Source: Microcyclospora pomicola (Eukaryota > Ascomycota > Dothideomycetes > Capnodiales). Taken from it: a stretch of DNA of 64,000 bases. Positions 9,836 through 21,475 of this stretch are shown here, piece after piece. The stretch's first letter is position 1. Each line of letters begins with the position of its first letter. Position numbers and translations under genes: made by a program. The notes under the pieces are model-generated. The model was not told where the DNA came from and made no database searches. It worked only from the letters and a program-made list of their open reading frames with translations. The stretch lies in contig NHNY01000003.1 in NCBI GenBank assembly GCA_002786065.1, positions 1,240,001 to 1,304,000 on the forward strand, given 5' to 3'.

Positions 9836-11710
9836 ATGTCCGGTCGGCGTAACGGCAACCGCATTCGGGGGCCCCAAAGCGCGCTCACGGACTTTTTGGC
9901 CTCACAAAACATCTCTGCCGCACAAATCCGTGACGACTACGAACGTAGACAGCGAGAAGCTGCACAGCAGAACAATGCGGGCGAGGGACCGTCCAATGGG
10001 GGAGACGAGCAAGAAGCAGCAGATGAAGCACTCGCCGCAGCCGAACAAGCGGAAGAGGAAGAGAAGTCAAAGAAGCGGAAGCGATCACAGAAGGATGCGA
10101 TAGACAAGATCAAGAACTCCAAGAAGAAGGACATCAAGAAGGGAAAGAAGAAGGGCAAGAAGAATGAGTTCGATTCCGACGATGATGATGACGAATACGA
10201 CGACGACTTCGCGAAGAATATGTACAGAAAGTCGCGCCCGGCACCTGGACAGCTTGAGCACTGCGAAATATGCAGCAAGCGTTTCACTGTGACTCCGTAC
10301 AGCAAGGAAGGTCCGGACGGTGGCTTGTTGTGTACACCCTGTGGCAAGGCGCAGACGAAAGACTTGAAGTCGGAGAAGAAGGCTGTGAGCAAACCTGCTG
10401 GTAAGAAGAGGCGCAAGCTGGAGAGTGATAGGCTGGATGGTATCGTAGTGGGCGGAGCCAAATCACTTACGCAGCTGTGCATACAGAAGGTGGCCAAACA
10501 TCATGAGGATATCGAAGAGCTCGGCGATCTGCCCGGCGCACTGGTCGAGAAGCTCAGCGAGATCTTCTCAAAAAAACGAGTGATGAAGTCCAGGACTCTT
10601 CCGCTTTTCCTTCGACCGGATCTGGATGCTGTCGTGATACCAGATGCAGCATACCTGGAGCAGGAAGACTATCAGCAGATATTTGCCGTGGTGCCAAACA
10701 TGGAGAAACTCGCACTCAGCAACTGCTGCCAGCTAAAGGATGATAGTATGCGGTATATGCTGGAAAAGTGCCGCAGATTGCGCCACGTACATCTATATGC
10801 TGCGAACTTGGTCAGCACGGAGATGTGGCACACGTTCTTTGAAACGATGGGTGACCGATTGGAGGTTCTCAAGCTCAATTGGCTGGACGCAGCATTCGAA
10901 GATCAATCTGTGCAAGAGATGGTCAAGCACTGCAAGAACATTGAGCGGCTCAAACTCAAGCTTTGCCGAAGGATTGGTGAAGATGCCGTCCTCGCACTCA
11001 CAGAGCTCTCGAAGTTGAGACATCTATCGCTTCACATCGGCCGTGAAGTATCTAATCAAGCACTACAGACTTTGGTCGAGTCCCGTGGTGCAGGACTTAT
11101 CACACTTTCGCTAGAGAAATTCTTCGACGCCGATAATTCAATACTCCAATCTGTCCACGACCATTGTCGTCACTTGTCGAAGCTGCGCTTCTCGGAGAAT
11201 GACACTGCAAACGATACAGGCTTTGTGACACTGTTCACAGAATGGTCGAATCCACCATTAACTTACATTGACATGAACTCTACGCGGGACGTTGACAACA
11301 ACAATCCGGATGGCCCAGAGGATGCCATCGGTCTAGGTTCTCGTGGGTTCAAGTCTCTGATGTTGCATTCCGGCTCGACTCTGCGTCACCTTGACATCTC
11401 GTCTTGCCGACACATTGAGCTGGGTGCATTCCTGGACGTTTTCGAAGGCGCATCGACATATCCGGCACTCGAGTACATCAACGTTAGCTTCTGCAATCGC
11501 GTTGATACAAGCGTGGTTGCCGGTATCTTTAAGAGTTGCCCATCGCTCAAGCAATTGGTAGCTTTCGGATGCTTCAACGTGAACGACGTGGTTGTACCCC
11601 GTAATATCGCGTTGATCGGCGTCCCTCGAGCTCAAGACGCGATTGAGCAGTTAGGCGTTGGTATTGGTGTGGATGAGGCTATTGGACGGATGATCGAGAT
11701 CGCTGCGTAG
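9836..11710 (+). CDS. rad7: DNA repair protein Rad7/Rhp7 (leucine-rich repeat)
   Basis: Intronless, 624 residues from the ATG at 9836. In the Rad4-Rad16-Rad7 pathway the protein supports global-genome nucleotide excision repair of silent chromatin and acts in a cullin ubiquitin ligase. The N-terminus (MSGRRNGNRIRGPQSALTDF) is the conserved Rad7 opening, which is why this start is preferred; the frame is open further upstream but without an ATG. A lysine- and aspartate-rich disordered region covers about residues 60-130. A zinc-knuckle pair follows, CEIC near 142 and CTPC near 170. From about 220 to 600 come RNI-like leucine-rich repeats, e.g. LSLEKF, LRHLDISSCRHIE and LEYINVSFCNRVD. Length is close to the fungal orthologues. 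Confidence 0.92.
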   Translation: MSGRRNGNRIRGPQSALTDFLASQNISAAQIRDDYERRQREAAQQNNAGEGPSNGGDEQEAADEALAAAEQAEEEEKSKKRKRSQKDAIDKIKNSKKKDIKKGKKKGKKNEFDSDDDDDEYDDDFAKNMYRKSRPAPGQLEHCEICSKRFTVTPYSKEGPDGGLLCTPCGKAQTKDLKSEKKAVSKPAGKKRRKLESDRLDGIVVGGAKSLTQLCIQKVAKHHEDIEELGDLPGALVEKLSEIFSKKRVMKSRTLPLFLRPDLDAVVIPDAAYLEQEDYQQIFAVVPNMEKLALSNCCQLKDDSMRYMLEKCRRLRHVHLYAANLVSTEMWHTFFETMGDRLEVLKLNWLDAAFEDQSVQEMVKHCKNIERLKLKLCRRIGEDAVLALTELSKLRHLSLHIGREVSNQALQTLVESRGAGLITLSLEKFFDADNSILQSVHDHCRHLSKLRFSENDTANDTGFVTLFTEWSNPPLTYIDMNSTRDVDNNNPDGPEDAIGLGSRGFKSLMLHSGSTLRHLDISSCRHIELGAFLDVFEGASTYPALEYINVSFCNRVDTSVVAGIFKSCPSLKQLVAFGCFNVNDVVVPRNIALIGVPRAQDAIEQLGVGIGVDEAIGRMIEIAA

Positions 11711-12517
11711 ATGAGTCCATGGCCAAACATTCGGGACCGAATTGAACTACGTCGTTCTGATGAGACATGAATATAATTTAGACGTCTTGAAGCTTTCAAA
11801 CGTAGGCATGCCACCACCTTCCTTCGGAAGCTTGCTAGTCTCTGATTCTCGAGATGTGTTACTGAGCTAGCTTCATACCTACCTTATCGTTGCATGTTCT
11901 CTACCCCAATGATGAGCACATATACCCATGCTCGGGCTGCTTCTGGGAGACTGATCGGCAAAAGGGACAACCGGATGCCAACCGAGAGCTGTGCATCAGG
12001 CGCACATACAGTTTGTGCAACCGAGTATATTATACATGCCAGCCGGATCCGACATCGACTCAGCCGTACTTCTGCCTGTCCTTGTGGTGCTTAGCCTCCC
12101 CAAGCCAGATTTCCCAACTTCTGAGGAACGTCATCCAAGCACCACAGCCCCGCTTCCACACGGCCCAGCGACACTTCATGCCCCGCCATGGCCGCGTTTC
12201 CTCCTCCTCCCGAGGTAGACAGAAGTGGCCAGCTCGCCGCCCGGCTATGAGAACAATGGATCGATCAATGGACAGCATAGAGATCAGATCGGCTGATTCG
12301 CTTCTAGAAAGAGGAGGTAGAGTCCGCTTGTTCCGGACATTGCAACGTCTACTGCACCAACTAGCTCTATTTTCCTTAGCGATGCATGTAGCTTATGGGG
12401 AAAGCTATAGCTAAGTACACGATCGATCTCTCTCTTTCTATTTGGTCTTTCTATTTCCTAACTTTTCTGAAGCGTCTGTGATCAAGTCTCTCGCACGGCA
12501 AGACAGCACTATTCATC
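11711..12517. other. Intergenic, Rad7 to alcohol dehydrogenase
   Basis: 807 bp. Open frames at 11890-12414 overlap each other in several frames without recognisable domains or a consistent exon structure, so I do not call a gene. The last 100 bp before the dehydrogenase form a CT-rich tract. Confidence 0.5.
12421..12475 (+). promoter_or_regulatory. CT-rich core-promoter tract of the alcohol dehydrogenase
   Basis: Pyrimidine-rich run (ATCTCTCTCTTTCTATTTGG and on) ending about 45 bp before the ATG at 12518. CT tracts just upstream of the start are typical of highly expressed filamentous-fungal genes. The role here is inferred. Confidence 0.4.
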
Positions 12518-13741
12518 ATGGCGGAACTACCGAAGAAGTACAAGGCCGTGGTCTACGATGAGCCAGGCAAGATCTCCACCAAGATTGTCGAGCTTGATAT
12601 GCCGGAGCCTGGTCCCGGCGAGGTTTTGGTGAACCTGTACGGACTCTCGAGATACAGCACTTCAGGGTTATCGCAAGGACTGACCATTGTTGCGTTGCCA
12701 TAGCTCCCACTCCGGCGTCTGCCACTCCGATCTAGGCGTCATGACCAACCGCTGGGCCGGTCTCCCCTTCCCGACCCAGCCAGGACAAGTCGGCGGACAT
12801 GAGGGCGTCGGCAAGATCGTCAAGATGGGCCCGGGCACCGAGACATCGAGCGTAAAGGTGGGCGACCGCGTGGGCATCAAATGGATCTCGGCCATCTGCT
12901 CGACCTGTCCCGCGTGTCTGGCAGGCTTCGATGGCGTGTGCTTCAACCAGAAGGTCTCGGGATACTACACCCCCGGCACGTTCCAGCAGTACGTCTGCGG
13001 CCCCGCCAGCTACGTGACGCCGATCCCGGACAGCCTGGCCAGTGACCTCGCGGCTCCAATGCTGTGCGCGGGCGTCACCGTCTTCAGTGCGCTGCGCAAG
13101 TCAGGTGCAGAAGCCGGCGACTGGGTCGTGCTGCTCGGCGCCGGAGGCGGATTGGGACATCTGGCGTGCCAGATCGCGTCTCGCGGTATGGGCTTCCGCG
13201 TTATCGGAATTGATGCAGGTAGCAAGAAGGACATCGTCATGGAGTCGGGCGCGGAAGTCTTCATCGACCACACCGGAGGCAAGGCGGAGGAGGAAGTCAA
13301 GAATGCCACTGGTGGGCTCGGCGCGAAAGCCGTGTTGGTGTTGACCGCCGCAAACGGCGCATACGCAAGGTAAGCTGCTCTTGCCACAGGATTCCCCTCA
13401 AGCAAGCTACTGCGATCATGTATACTGACCCCTTTCCTCTCCCTCACAGCGGCATGGGCCTTCTCGCCTTCGGCGGCACCCTCGTCTGCGTCGGCCTCCC
13501 CGAAGGAGAACTCAAGCCGATCGCGACCGCCTTCCCGCAGTTCCTCGTCGCGAAAGCCCAGAAGATCGTCGGCGTCGCGGTCGGCGACCGCAAAGAAGCC
13601 ATCGAGACGCTGCGGTTCGCCGAGCGCGGGCTTGTCAAGACGCACTTTGAGACGGCCAAGATGGAAGACCTGACTGGCGTCTTTGAGCGGATGGACAAAG
13701 GGGAGATCAAAGGTCGCGTCGTGTTAGATCTGTCGGCTTGA
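12518..13741 (+). CDS. Zinc alcohol dehydrogenase, Adh1-like
   Basis: Exons 12518-12636, 12704-13369 and 13450-13741 give 358 residues. Cytosolic NAD-dependent medium-chain dehydrogenase, probably interconverting ethanol (or a similar primary alcohol) and acetaldehyde. Catalytic-zinc motifs are GVCHSD near residue 45 and GGHEGVG near 70. The structural-zinc loop keeps all four cysteines (CSTCPACLAGFDGVC). The Rossmann motif is GAGGGLGHLACQIA. Both introns are needed to restore these motifs; without the first, the GVCHSD segment is out of frame. The length and the opening KKYKAVVYDEPG match fungal Adh1-type enzymes. One of three medium-chain dehydrogenases in the window, from a different subfamily than those at 46 and 50 kb. 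Confidence 0.9.
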
Positions 13742-14252
13742 GATATGGTGTATCTCAAATCTGTTCATGTGGTGAGATTGTGACCATGATGTAGCACGGG
13801 CTCGCGTTTCGTATGGATATGTGGTAAACCGTCATCTTGAGTATGTTGTAGTATATATGACAGCTTTCTACGAAGTCGGCGAGACTTGGCTGTAGATGTT
13901 AGGGTTAGCAGCATCGCATCTCCTTGAGTGCTTGAATTGAGTTTCCTCCATGCCGAATACCTCATACATACAGCCTCTCACACACCATCTCACATTTGTG
14001 TATCTTGACTCAATGGCACGCGTCTTGAACGTTGGCTGCTAGGTAAGGTAGTGGAGTTTTCTTTCAGCACGACACTTCTAGCGAATTTTCCGTCCCTTGA
14101 CCTTACCTTATGGTCAAGTCAAGAGCTCTTCAACTCATCACGTCCATCATACCTATGTCGCGCCGCCGAGAGTATAACGTGCACGTAGAAATCAGCTACT
14201 GATCTTGCAAAAGTCTCTCAACATGCTTTAAGCAAACCGAAAATCAAGCTAA
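13742..14252. other. Intergenic, dehydrogenase to MYND gene
   Basis: 511 bp; nothing coding is recognised, apart from a possible short 5' exon of the next gene starting at an ATG near 14154. Confidence 0.5.
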
Positions 14253-15284
14253 GTGGGAACCTACAAGTCGTTGCTCGACAGCGTTCTGGCCATTGGCTCC
14301 TGCACGAGTCCTGAAGAAATCATGGAGCTACTGTACGTCCCGCTCCAGGATATAAAGATACCAGACACGATCCGCCAACCTCTGTTCATCGACGGCGGTG
14401 CCGCACTTCGCATCATAGACCTAGCCAGCCTCGACGGACTCATCCAGACCGACGAGCTCGACATCCCCTTCTCAACCGGCATCGCCACCGTCCTCTACCA
14501 CTGGTGTCCGTCGGCTCTCTTCGCCCTGCTCGACGAAGCACATTGGTTCACCGTTACATGGACTTTGACGTTGGCCGACGACAGCCAGATCCAGATCGAC
14601 CGGATCCGGAACCAGATCACCTTCGGCACGATCGACAAGGCCGGCGACTACAACCTCATGGTGGCGCTGAAAACATGCCCGGACGAGCAAGAAGTCGTCG
14701 ACGTGGACCTCATCAAGTCGCAGGGCCGCCAGCCCTGGATTCTAGACGTTCGCGAATCCCTGCTCGGGACGCAGAGAACCATCGACCCCGTCGAGCTCAC
14801 CCGCTCGGCTCACGCGCTCATCTGCGAGATGCTCGTGCGGCGCCGGTGGCGGACAGGCCCGGGGATCAGGCATACCTTCTTCGTCGAGTGGCCGGAGTGT
14901 GGCGGGCAGGATGCGTGGGGCGACGGGCTGGCGATGAACCCGCATTGGCTGTACGCTCCGCTCGACCTCGGGCGGTGTACGAGCTGTGGCGCGGAGGAGA
15001 GTCAGGGGGCTAAAGCGTTAGAGCGCTGTGGGAGGTGTGGCACGGCGGCGTACTGCTCCGCGACGTGCCAGAGGAGTGACTGGCCGGTGCATAAGGCGGT
15101 CTGTGCTATGTCGTTGGAGGAGAGGGGGAAGGCGTTGCATTTGACTAAGGAGGGCGGGTTGGTGCATCTTGCGGATGTAGCTACAGAGCAGGTGAAGGAG
15201 ATGAGGGAGAGGAAGTTGCAGCAGAAAGCGGAAGAGGATGGAGAGGAGGTAGAGATAGCAGGTAGGAGGGAGGATCAACCTTGA
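14253..15284 (+). CDS. MYND zinc-finger protein
   Basis: About 320-345 residues. The only sure domain is a C-terminal MYND finger at about residues 240-283, with cysteine pairs CTSC, CGRC and YCSATCQ then W-x5-H-x3-C, a module that binds proline-rich partners. The N-terminal 230 residues show no motif I know; they contain alternating hydrophobic and charged segments without a transmembrane helix. The tail after the finger is Glu/Lys-rich. The start is unsettled: the frame is open from 14253 but the first in-frame ATG is 14322. Another option is a small upstream exon (ATG near 14154) spliced from a GT near 14176 to an AG at 14252. Function unknown. Confidence 0.75.
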   Translation: MGTYKSLLDSVLAIGSCTSPEEIMELLYVPLQDIKIPDTIRQPLFIDGGAALRIIDLASLDGLIQTDELDIPFSTGIATVLYHWCPSALFALLDEAHWFTVTWTLTLADDSQIQIDRIRNQITFGTIDKAGDYNLMVALKTCPDEQEVVDVDLIKSQGRQPWILDVRESLLGTQRTIDPVELTRSAHALICEMLVRRRWRTGPGIRHTFFVEWPECGGQDAWGDGLAMNPHWLYAPLDLGRCTSCGAEESQGAKALERCGRCGTAAYCSATCQRSDWPVHKAVCAMSLEERGKALHLTKEGGLVHLADVATEQVKEMRERKLQQKAEEDGEEVEIAGRREDQP

Positions 15285-15778
15285 ATACTGCGTTCGAAAA
15301 GCCTCGCAGCATGGTGGTGAGACGATCCAGGGGCCACTGCACAGGTGAAGATTCAAGAATGCTGGTTGCAAGGGTACCTATGTTACTGTGTGCGGATGAA
15401 AGGAAGAATTTCCATGTACGAACTTGATGTCGTGATTGTTGGTAACGCCATCTATAACGCCATCAAACTCGGTCATTCTAACGATAGATCTGTCCACAAG
15501 GCTACTAACTGTTTCTAAGGCTGTGAGATTTGATCAAACTCCAAGCGGCGTAACGTCGTAGGTGATTCATAAGGTAACTTTTCTGCGTCTCATGCGTGCC
15601 ACAGAATCGCTGCATCAGCGGTATTGCGTACTGGCAACGTTCGAATACAAGACAAGTGAAGAGCAAAGTAAAATCGGTATCGCAAGATATGTACATATAT
15701 ACACTGACCTGAACCTCCCGGTTCTGTCCGCATTCATTAAGTTCGTCAACATCACACTTCGTGACACCCATCAATCGA
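15285..15778. other. Intergenic between convergent genes
   Basis: 494 bp of 3' flanking sequence between the MYND gene and the transporter; no feature supported. Confidence 0.6.
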
Positions 15779-17594
15779 TCACAAGGTATATCTGAACCCG
15801 CGCAGGCCCTCGATGATCTTTCCGCCCGCCTCGGCGCGACGGTTGGCACGGTGGAACTTCAAGGTCAAGAGGAGCGTGATGACGACGATCAGGCAGCAGG
15901 CAATGACGGTCGCGTAGATGCCAGGGCGGTAGCCGGGCTTGTCCTGCTCGCGGAAGACGGTGGAGCCAACGATGCCGCCGATGCCGCCGGCGCCGACGAG
16001 GGTTGCGGACGCCAATGCGCGCTTCCATTGGCCACGGATGTTGTTGGCCTGGTAGGTGAGGATGGTTGGGACCTTGGAGAGGATTAGCTGGCTGCATAGG
16101 AGGAGAATGTTTCTGTGTGGTTTGGCAATGACTTACGTTGGAGTTGGCGGAGGTTACGGCCAAGAAAACACCAAAGTAGCTATGGTAGCAGAGTCAGTAT
16201 TGAGTTTATGAGGCTGATCAGACAAGAGAGGTAAAATCGTACCGAACAGCATTGTTGGTGGCGAAGCCGAGAAGAGGAAGCCCGATTATGCCGAGCACAG
16301 CATTAAGGATGACAAGAGGGCCACGAACGTGGTATCTGTCGCCGATCCAAGCACTGACGTACGTCCAGATGGCGGCGACTACGTATGGTGGTGCAATCAA
16401 GCATTCAGTGAGGCGGAGATCGAAACCCATACCGTCCTTGAGGATGATAGGAAGGAAGTAGGCGATGGCATAAGTGCTCGTCGTGGTGAGGCCAAAAAGC
16501 GCAGCGAAACTGTGAGTGGCCGACGTCAGTCCAGGACAAGGGACATTGCAGACGAATACAGACTTACCCCCAGATTTTAGCATCACAAGCACATTTAAGG
16601 TAGTGGCCAAGGCTGAAGGCCTCAGGAATAGCATCATGACGATCGTTCTCGATCCTCGCTACCACAAATGCAGCCTCGGCCTCGTTCAAGAAGGGAATAG
16701 CGAGCGACTTTGACTTGGTGGCAGCCTTCTCAGGGAAGTCGGCGATGAGCAGAGCGCCGAGGAAGCCAACAGCGATGGTGATCAGACCCTGCATGATGAA
16801 GATCCAACGCCAGCCTGCAATGCCAGGCATGATTCCTGATGCGGCAGTCGGGTCCGCTTTGGTCGGTCCGTAGTGCTGGCCATACTCGGTCCCGAGATCT
16901 CCGAGGCCGTTCATTTGGATGAAGCCATAAGCTAAGATACCAGAGAATGCCGAGCTCAAGCTACCAATGAGATAGAAGACGGCGTTGCGTTTCTGCAAAT
17001 CGTATCGTGGGTACCAGCAGGATAGGAGGTAAGCACATCCAGGAAAGAAGCCGGCTTCCATGATACCTAGTAGAAGACGAAGGGGAATAAGATCGATCCA
17101 GTTCTTCACGAAGCCGAAGCTCATCATGGTGATGCCCCAAAGTATGGTGATGGTTGGGAGAAAGGCACGAGGACCAATCTTGCGGAGAATAACAGTGGCA
17201 GGTGGCTGCAGGAAGACGTAGGTGAGGAAAAAGACCAGAGTGATGACAGAGTAGCGGGTGCCGATAAGCTCAAGGTCAACGGCCATTCCTGCTACTGCAG
17301 CAATGCCCAAGTTGGTACTGCTTGCAGTCAGTATGGGAGATTTGTCTTTGCTCGCAATGACGACGCCTACCGGTCCATCAAAGATACGCAATACATCAGA
17401 CCAAGCGTGAGCACCAGTCGTGTGTCAACTCGTCGGATGATTTTCTTCTGCTCTGCGGGTGTGAAGGCGTTGATTCGAGCATCGTTGATGGCTTGTGAAG
17501 AGGTCGAGTCATCGGACTCGACTCGCTCCAAGGTCGACACGCCAGTGCTCTTCTCGAAGGTGGAGATACCACCCATCTTCTCAACGTCGGCCAT
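15779..17594 (-). CDS. MFS transporter, allantoate permease (Dal5/ACS) family
   Basis: Exons on the minus strand 17594-17371, 17317-16568, 16509-16243, 16179-16137 and 16072-15779 give 525 residues. Plasma-membrane proton symporter of the anion:cation symporter branch, whose members take up allantoate, nicotinate, biotin or other carboxylates; the substrate cannot be told from sequence. A hydrophilic N-terminus of about 65 residues leads into the first helix (LVLTLGLMYCVSLMDR). The family motif follows (TNLGIAAVAGMAVDLELIGT), then VFFLTYVFLQPP, the WGITMMSFGFVKN segment and LGIMEAGFFPG, all typical of Dal5-like proteins. The C-terminal half holds the remaining helices and ends in a short basic tail. 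The upstream frame lacks another ATG, so 17594 is the start. All introns are short with GT..AG ends. Confidence 0.9.
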
Positions 17595-17997
17595 AATGTA
17601 CAATCTTCAACGACAGACTCGGTCAATCGGACACCGGGAAAAGGAGATGATGAACAGAAACAACCCACTTACCACGGCCACGACGTGCTTCTTGTATCAA
17701 GCCGCCAGCAAGTCATGCCCTCTCGTAACTCGCGTCTACGATGCCAATGCTCGCCTTGGTCTGGCCAAGAGACGCGCCGCGTAGGTTTCAAGCCACCTGT
17801 TTCCCCAACTGTAGTGCTCAAGAAGAGACATTCCCCAGGTTTTGGTAGGAGTGGAGTCGCCATAACCAGGCTACCCCGGATCTTCCACTAGCCCGCGTGC
17901 TCACCACGCGGGGAAGTCTAGATCTTATCCAACAGGTGGTAATCGCGTGGCAATGATGAGACATGGCGCGTATTCCTGCAGCCTTTCTTCAACTTGA
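17595..17997. other. Upstream region of the transporter
   Basis: 403 bp, probably promoter and leader of the minus-strand transporter. No independent gene supported. Confidence 0.5.
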
Positions 17998-19740
17998 ATG
18001 CAGTGTTCAGCAACATTAGCCCAAGCCGAACCGTATGTGCTCGCTGTGGGGCGCTCGACCATCATCGCTTGGGTCCAAACTCCGCAGGATCTTGAAGCAG
18101 CTCGCTCTGTTCTTACTTGCTTTGGGCAAGCTGGGCTCAACAGACTCCAGACCTACGGCAGCCATGATATACTGCAGTCAGGTACATCAGTCATGTGTAG
18201 AGCAAGCGACTGGCCAGACTTCGGCCAGACTTTCAAGCTCAATGTACTCATAAGCCGTGTCAAGCTGATGTTCGGCATTCCCGAACAGGCATCATCCGTA
18301 GGGCCGCAGCATTCGCACTGGCACGGGCATCTTGGAACACCAGAGTGGACTCGTCTATGGCAAACATACGGTCTGATAGGTGTTCTGCTGCCTTATCAAG
18401 GCAAGCTGCCAAGTTGTATGCTGTGGGGCGGTATCTGCCAAGTTGCTGAGGACGGCTATGACTCTGCATCGCGTATACTTGGGAGGTCACCAAGCTTGGC
18501 TACCGGAGATGGAACCATTTGCGGTAATCCAAATCGCATTGATATCCAAAGCTCAATTGCCGCTCTGGTCTGCCGACACGAGCAAGATAGAGCCAAGCTG
18601 TCGGTACCGCGCGGATTCTGGTCGTGGGTACGGCGACCACTTCTCATCACGACGCCACGAGACATAGTAGTTGCCACCGTCTTGAACATTGATTTGTGGT
18701 CATGCAGCAACAGTAGCTGAAGCCAAGCCATTCTCATTGGCGCCTTGAGTCCGTGACAGTGCTTAGACGCACGCCATCTTTGAGATATATCGACGGAAGA
18801 ACTGTAATTGGCGTTAGTGCTACCAGACTCCATATCTGCCGCTCAGATAAGTCATTTACTTTCGAGTCGCATGACCGATCTCATATCAGGTGACAGATGG
18901 CCTGCAATGCCAGATCTGAGTTCAGACCGTTCTTCGCGAAATCCGAACCGTACGCGACGCATGTCATACTGCCACGCATGTATCACTGATCTGATGTCCG
19001 CGGAACTTCCGCTTCGGGTACGAAAGCACGCGAGCCGTGCGTTTGTATTGAACCCAGCGCGGTGGAGGCTGGTAGGACCAAAGCATACTGCGTCTGCTTG
19101 GGCTCAGAAAGATCAGAATATCTGTAGAGAGCCAATAGTATGGGACAGTCTTGCTATACGCTAAGGCAGACACGCGTAAGACAGAGCATACCTTATTCAC
19201 CTCCAATGCTACTATAGTCAACTCTGATGCAAATGACAATATACTAACCCGCGATACTGGGACAACGCTGACATCGACTAGTCTAAAGCCTGAAGATTGA
19301 TTGTTGAGCACCAAATGAACGTGATCATTCTCTGTCTCCAGCGTGGCAGAGTACTTGGTGTCCGTGTTGGCGACGATATTGACTTCAGCGAAGAATCAGG
19401 AACACCGCGGCGATTCATGCAGACGTTTGCCATGGGCCATCCGTCCACAATGCGAAGCGTGCGGTAAGGTCACGACAAGATCAATCTCATCCTTTCTTCC
19501 CGACTTTCTTGTCAAGTCTCGTTGCTCGTCGGGAAGTGTAGCAAAGTTAGTGACATCGGAGGCTGAATCATGCAGACGGCGCCAAGATGTATGTGTGTTT
19601 GATGGGGTTCGCTCACAATACTCAGATATGATACCATCAACGCAGAGGGCGGTGATGTTTGGGTTGAGTCCTTCGCTGGAACGTATGAGAAACATATCGG
19701 ATTAGATGATGTGCCATTGGCAGACATCATAGGTACTGAT
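17998..19740 (-). pseudogene. Possible decayed gene, family uncertain
   Basis: No intact gene fits here. On the minus strand two stretches look like former exons. One, near 19390-19250, reads as a globular segment rich in Val, Asn and Ser (ATLETENDHVHLVLNNQSSG) ending at a GT splice-like site. The other, near 18690-18500, reads DGGNYYVSWRRDEKWSPYPR and, after one TGA, a Trp/Gly-rich piece; tryptophan-rich repeats of this kind recall fungal beta-propeller lectins, but that is only a resemblance. A third stretch near 19700-19400 is open but anonymous. The plus strand has an open frame of 240 codons at 17998-18720 with no recognisable domain, probably fortuitous. I see no RIP-like AT enrichment, so decay by ordinary mutation is more likely. 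Confidence 0.3.
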
Positions 19741-19962
19741 CTTCACATGCAAACAAAGCCATTGTGGGCAGCGACATCGCAGTCGAGACCCTGAACTTCG
19801 ACATGCAGTCACAGCTCCAGCCCTTCCCCAGACTTCGTCATTTTTCTTTTGAGCAGAACCTTTGCGACAATTTTTCATAGTCGGGTCGGCTGAGCGATAA
19901 TCAGATCACTGAAGTACTTGGGGATCGCGGCGTTCTTCTTCCTTTTATCCACCTATACAAAG

Positions 19963-21475
19963 ATGGCTCTTAGAACAGCAACCCACCGCTTGAGTGCGGT
20001 TCTGCGACCACGACAATCTTCATTCATCCGACAAAGCAACCGCACATATGCTTCTCTTGCGACAGCAGCGTCGAGCCTCCCTACCGGACTCAAGGAAGCC
20101 ATTGAGGTACAGCTATGAAGAATCTTGAGTTCTCGATAGAATGCTGACAACATCCAAGAAAGAAGTCACACTGGCAACACCCGATCCCACCTCCGATTCG
20201 CAAACGTCCCGTCTCGTCGATTCGCAGGCACCCTTCATGGTACCAACCTATGTCCGGCCCCCTCCCATGTTCCAGAAAGGACAAGGGTGCTACCTCTGGG
20301 ACATCGAGAATCGCCAGTACCTAGACTTCACATCAGGCATCGCTGTCAATGCTTTGGGCCATTGCGACCCGGAGATGAGTAAGATCATGTATCAGCAGTC
20401 GCAGACGTTGATTCACTCCAGCAATCTATACCATAACCCTTGGACTGGAGCTTTGAGTCAACTCCTCGTGGAAAAGACGAAAGAAGGAGGTGGTATGAAA
20501 GATATTGGAAAGGCGTTTATCTGCAACTCCGGCAGCGAGGCGAACGAGGCCGCGATCAAATTTGCAAGAAAATGGGGCAAAGTCGCACAACCCGACGGTA
20601 GCAAGCATGAGATCGTCAGCTTCTACAACTCTTTCCATGGCCGTACTATGGGCTCACTTTCTGCGACTCCGAACCCAAAGTACCAGAAGCCATTTTCGCC
20701 TATGCTTCCTGGCTTTCGATATGGCACATATAACGACATAAACGGCATTCACGACTTGGTTACCGAGAGCACCTGCGGTGTCATAATCGAGCCAATCCAG
20801 GGCGAGGGAGGTGTAAACGTTGCTACGCATGAATTTCTGCTTGCTCTACGCAAACGATGCACGGAGGTAGGAGCTGTGCTGATCTACGATGAGATCCAAT
20901 GTGGGTTGTCGCGGACTGGAAAGATCTGGGCACATGCCCATCTACCTGTTGAAGCCCATCCGGACATCTTGACCACTGCCAAAGCCTTGGGCAACGGATT
21001 TCCGATTGGTGCTACGCTTGTGACTGATGAAGTGTCCAGCAAAATCGCGACTGGAGACCACGGTACCACTTTTGGAGGCAATCCCCTCGGATCGCGCATA
21101 GCACATTATATTGTGAACCGCTTGGCCGATGAAGAATTACAAAAGGATGTTTTGAGAAAGGAAGCCCGATTCCGAGAACATTTCATCCGTATTCACGAAC
21201 GCTTCCCTCAGATCGTCCAAGAAGTGCGTGGGCAGGGCTTGATACTCGGCTTGCAACTCACCAGCGATCCTACACCAGTGGTTACAGCGGCAAGAGAGCG
21301 TGGACTGCTCGTCATTACCTGCGGAACAAACACCCTGCGGTTTGTACCGCCGCTGATCATCACGGAAGAACAGATCGACGAAGGCATGGCAATTCTCGAA
21401 CAAGCCATGGTAGCGGTGTTCAAAGAGCCGGGCCATGTTGAAGGCACCAAAGGCCAGCAAGAGATGAAATACTGA
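19963..21475 (+). CDS. arg8: Acetylornithine aminotransferase, mitochondrial
   Basis: Exons 19963-20106 and 20159-21475 give 486 residues. PLP-dependent class III aminotransferase of arginine synthesis: N-acetylglutamate semialdehyde plus glutamate to N-acetylornithine plus 2-oxoglutarate, in the mitochondrial matrix. The first 45 residues are Arg/Ser/Ala-rich without acidic residues (MALRTATHRLSAVLRPRQSS), a mitochondrial presequence. Core motifs are LDFTSGIAVNALGH, FICNSGSEANEAAIKFARK, SFHGRTMGSLSAT, IIEPIQGEGGV, LIYDEIQCGLSRTG, the PLP-lysine motif TTAKALGNGFPIGAT and TTFGGNPLG. This set and the length favour Arg8 over ornithine or GABA aminotransferases. The intron joins the presequence exon to the catalytic exon in phase 0. 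The start 19963 is the only in-frame ATG before the presequence. Confidence 0.92.

Noticed and set aside
11890-12414. Open frame of 174 codons and overlapping frames between rad7 and the alcohol dehydrogenase
   Set aside because: Three frames are open at once, no domain, no splice structure, and position suits a promoter region.
17998-18720. Plus-strand 240-codon open frame as a real gene
   Set aside because: No recognisable domain and unbalanced composition; the minus strand of the same stretch has more protein-like segments, so it is reported only as doubtful debris.
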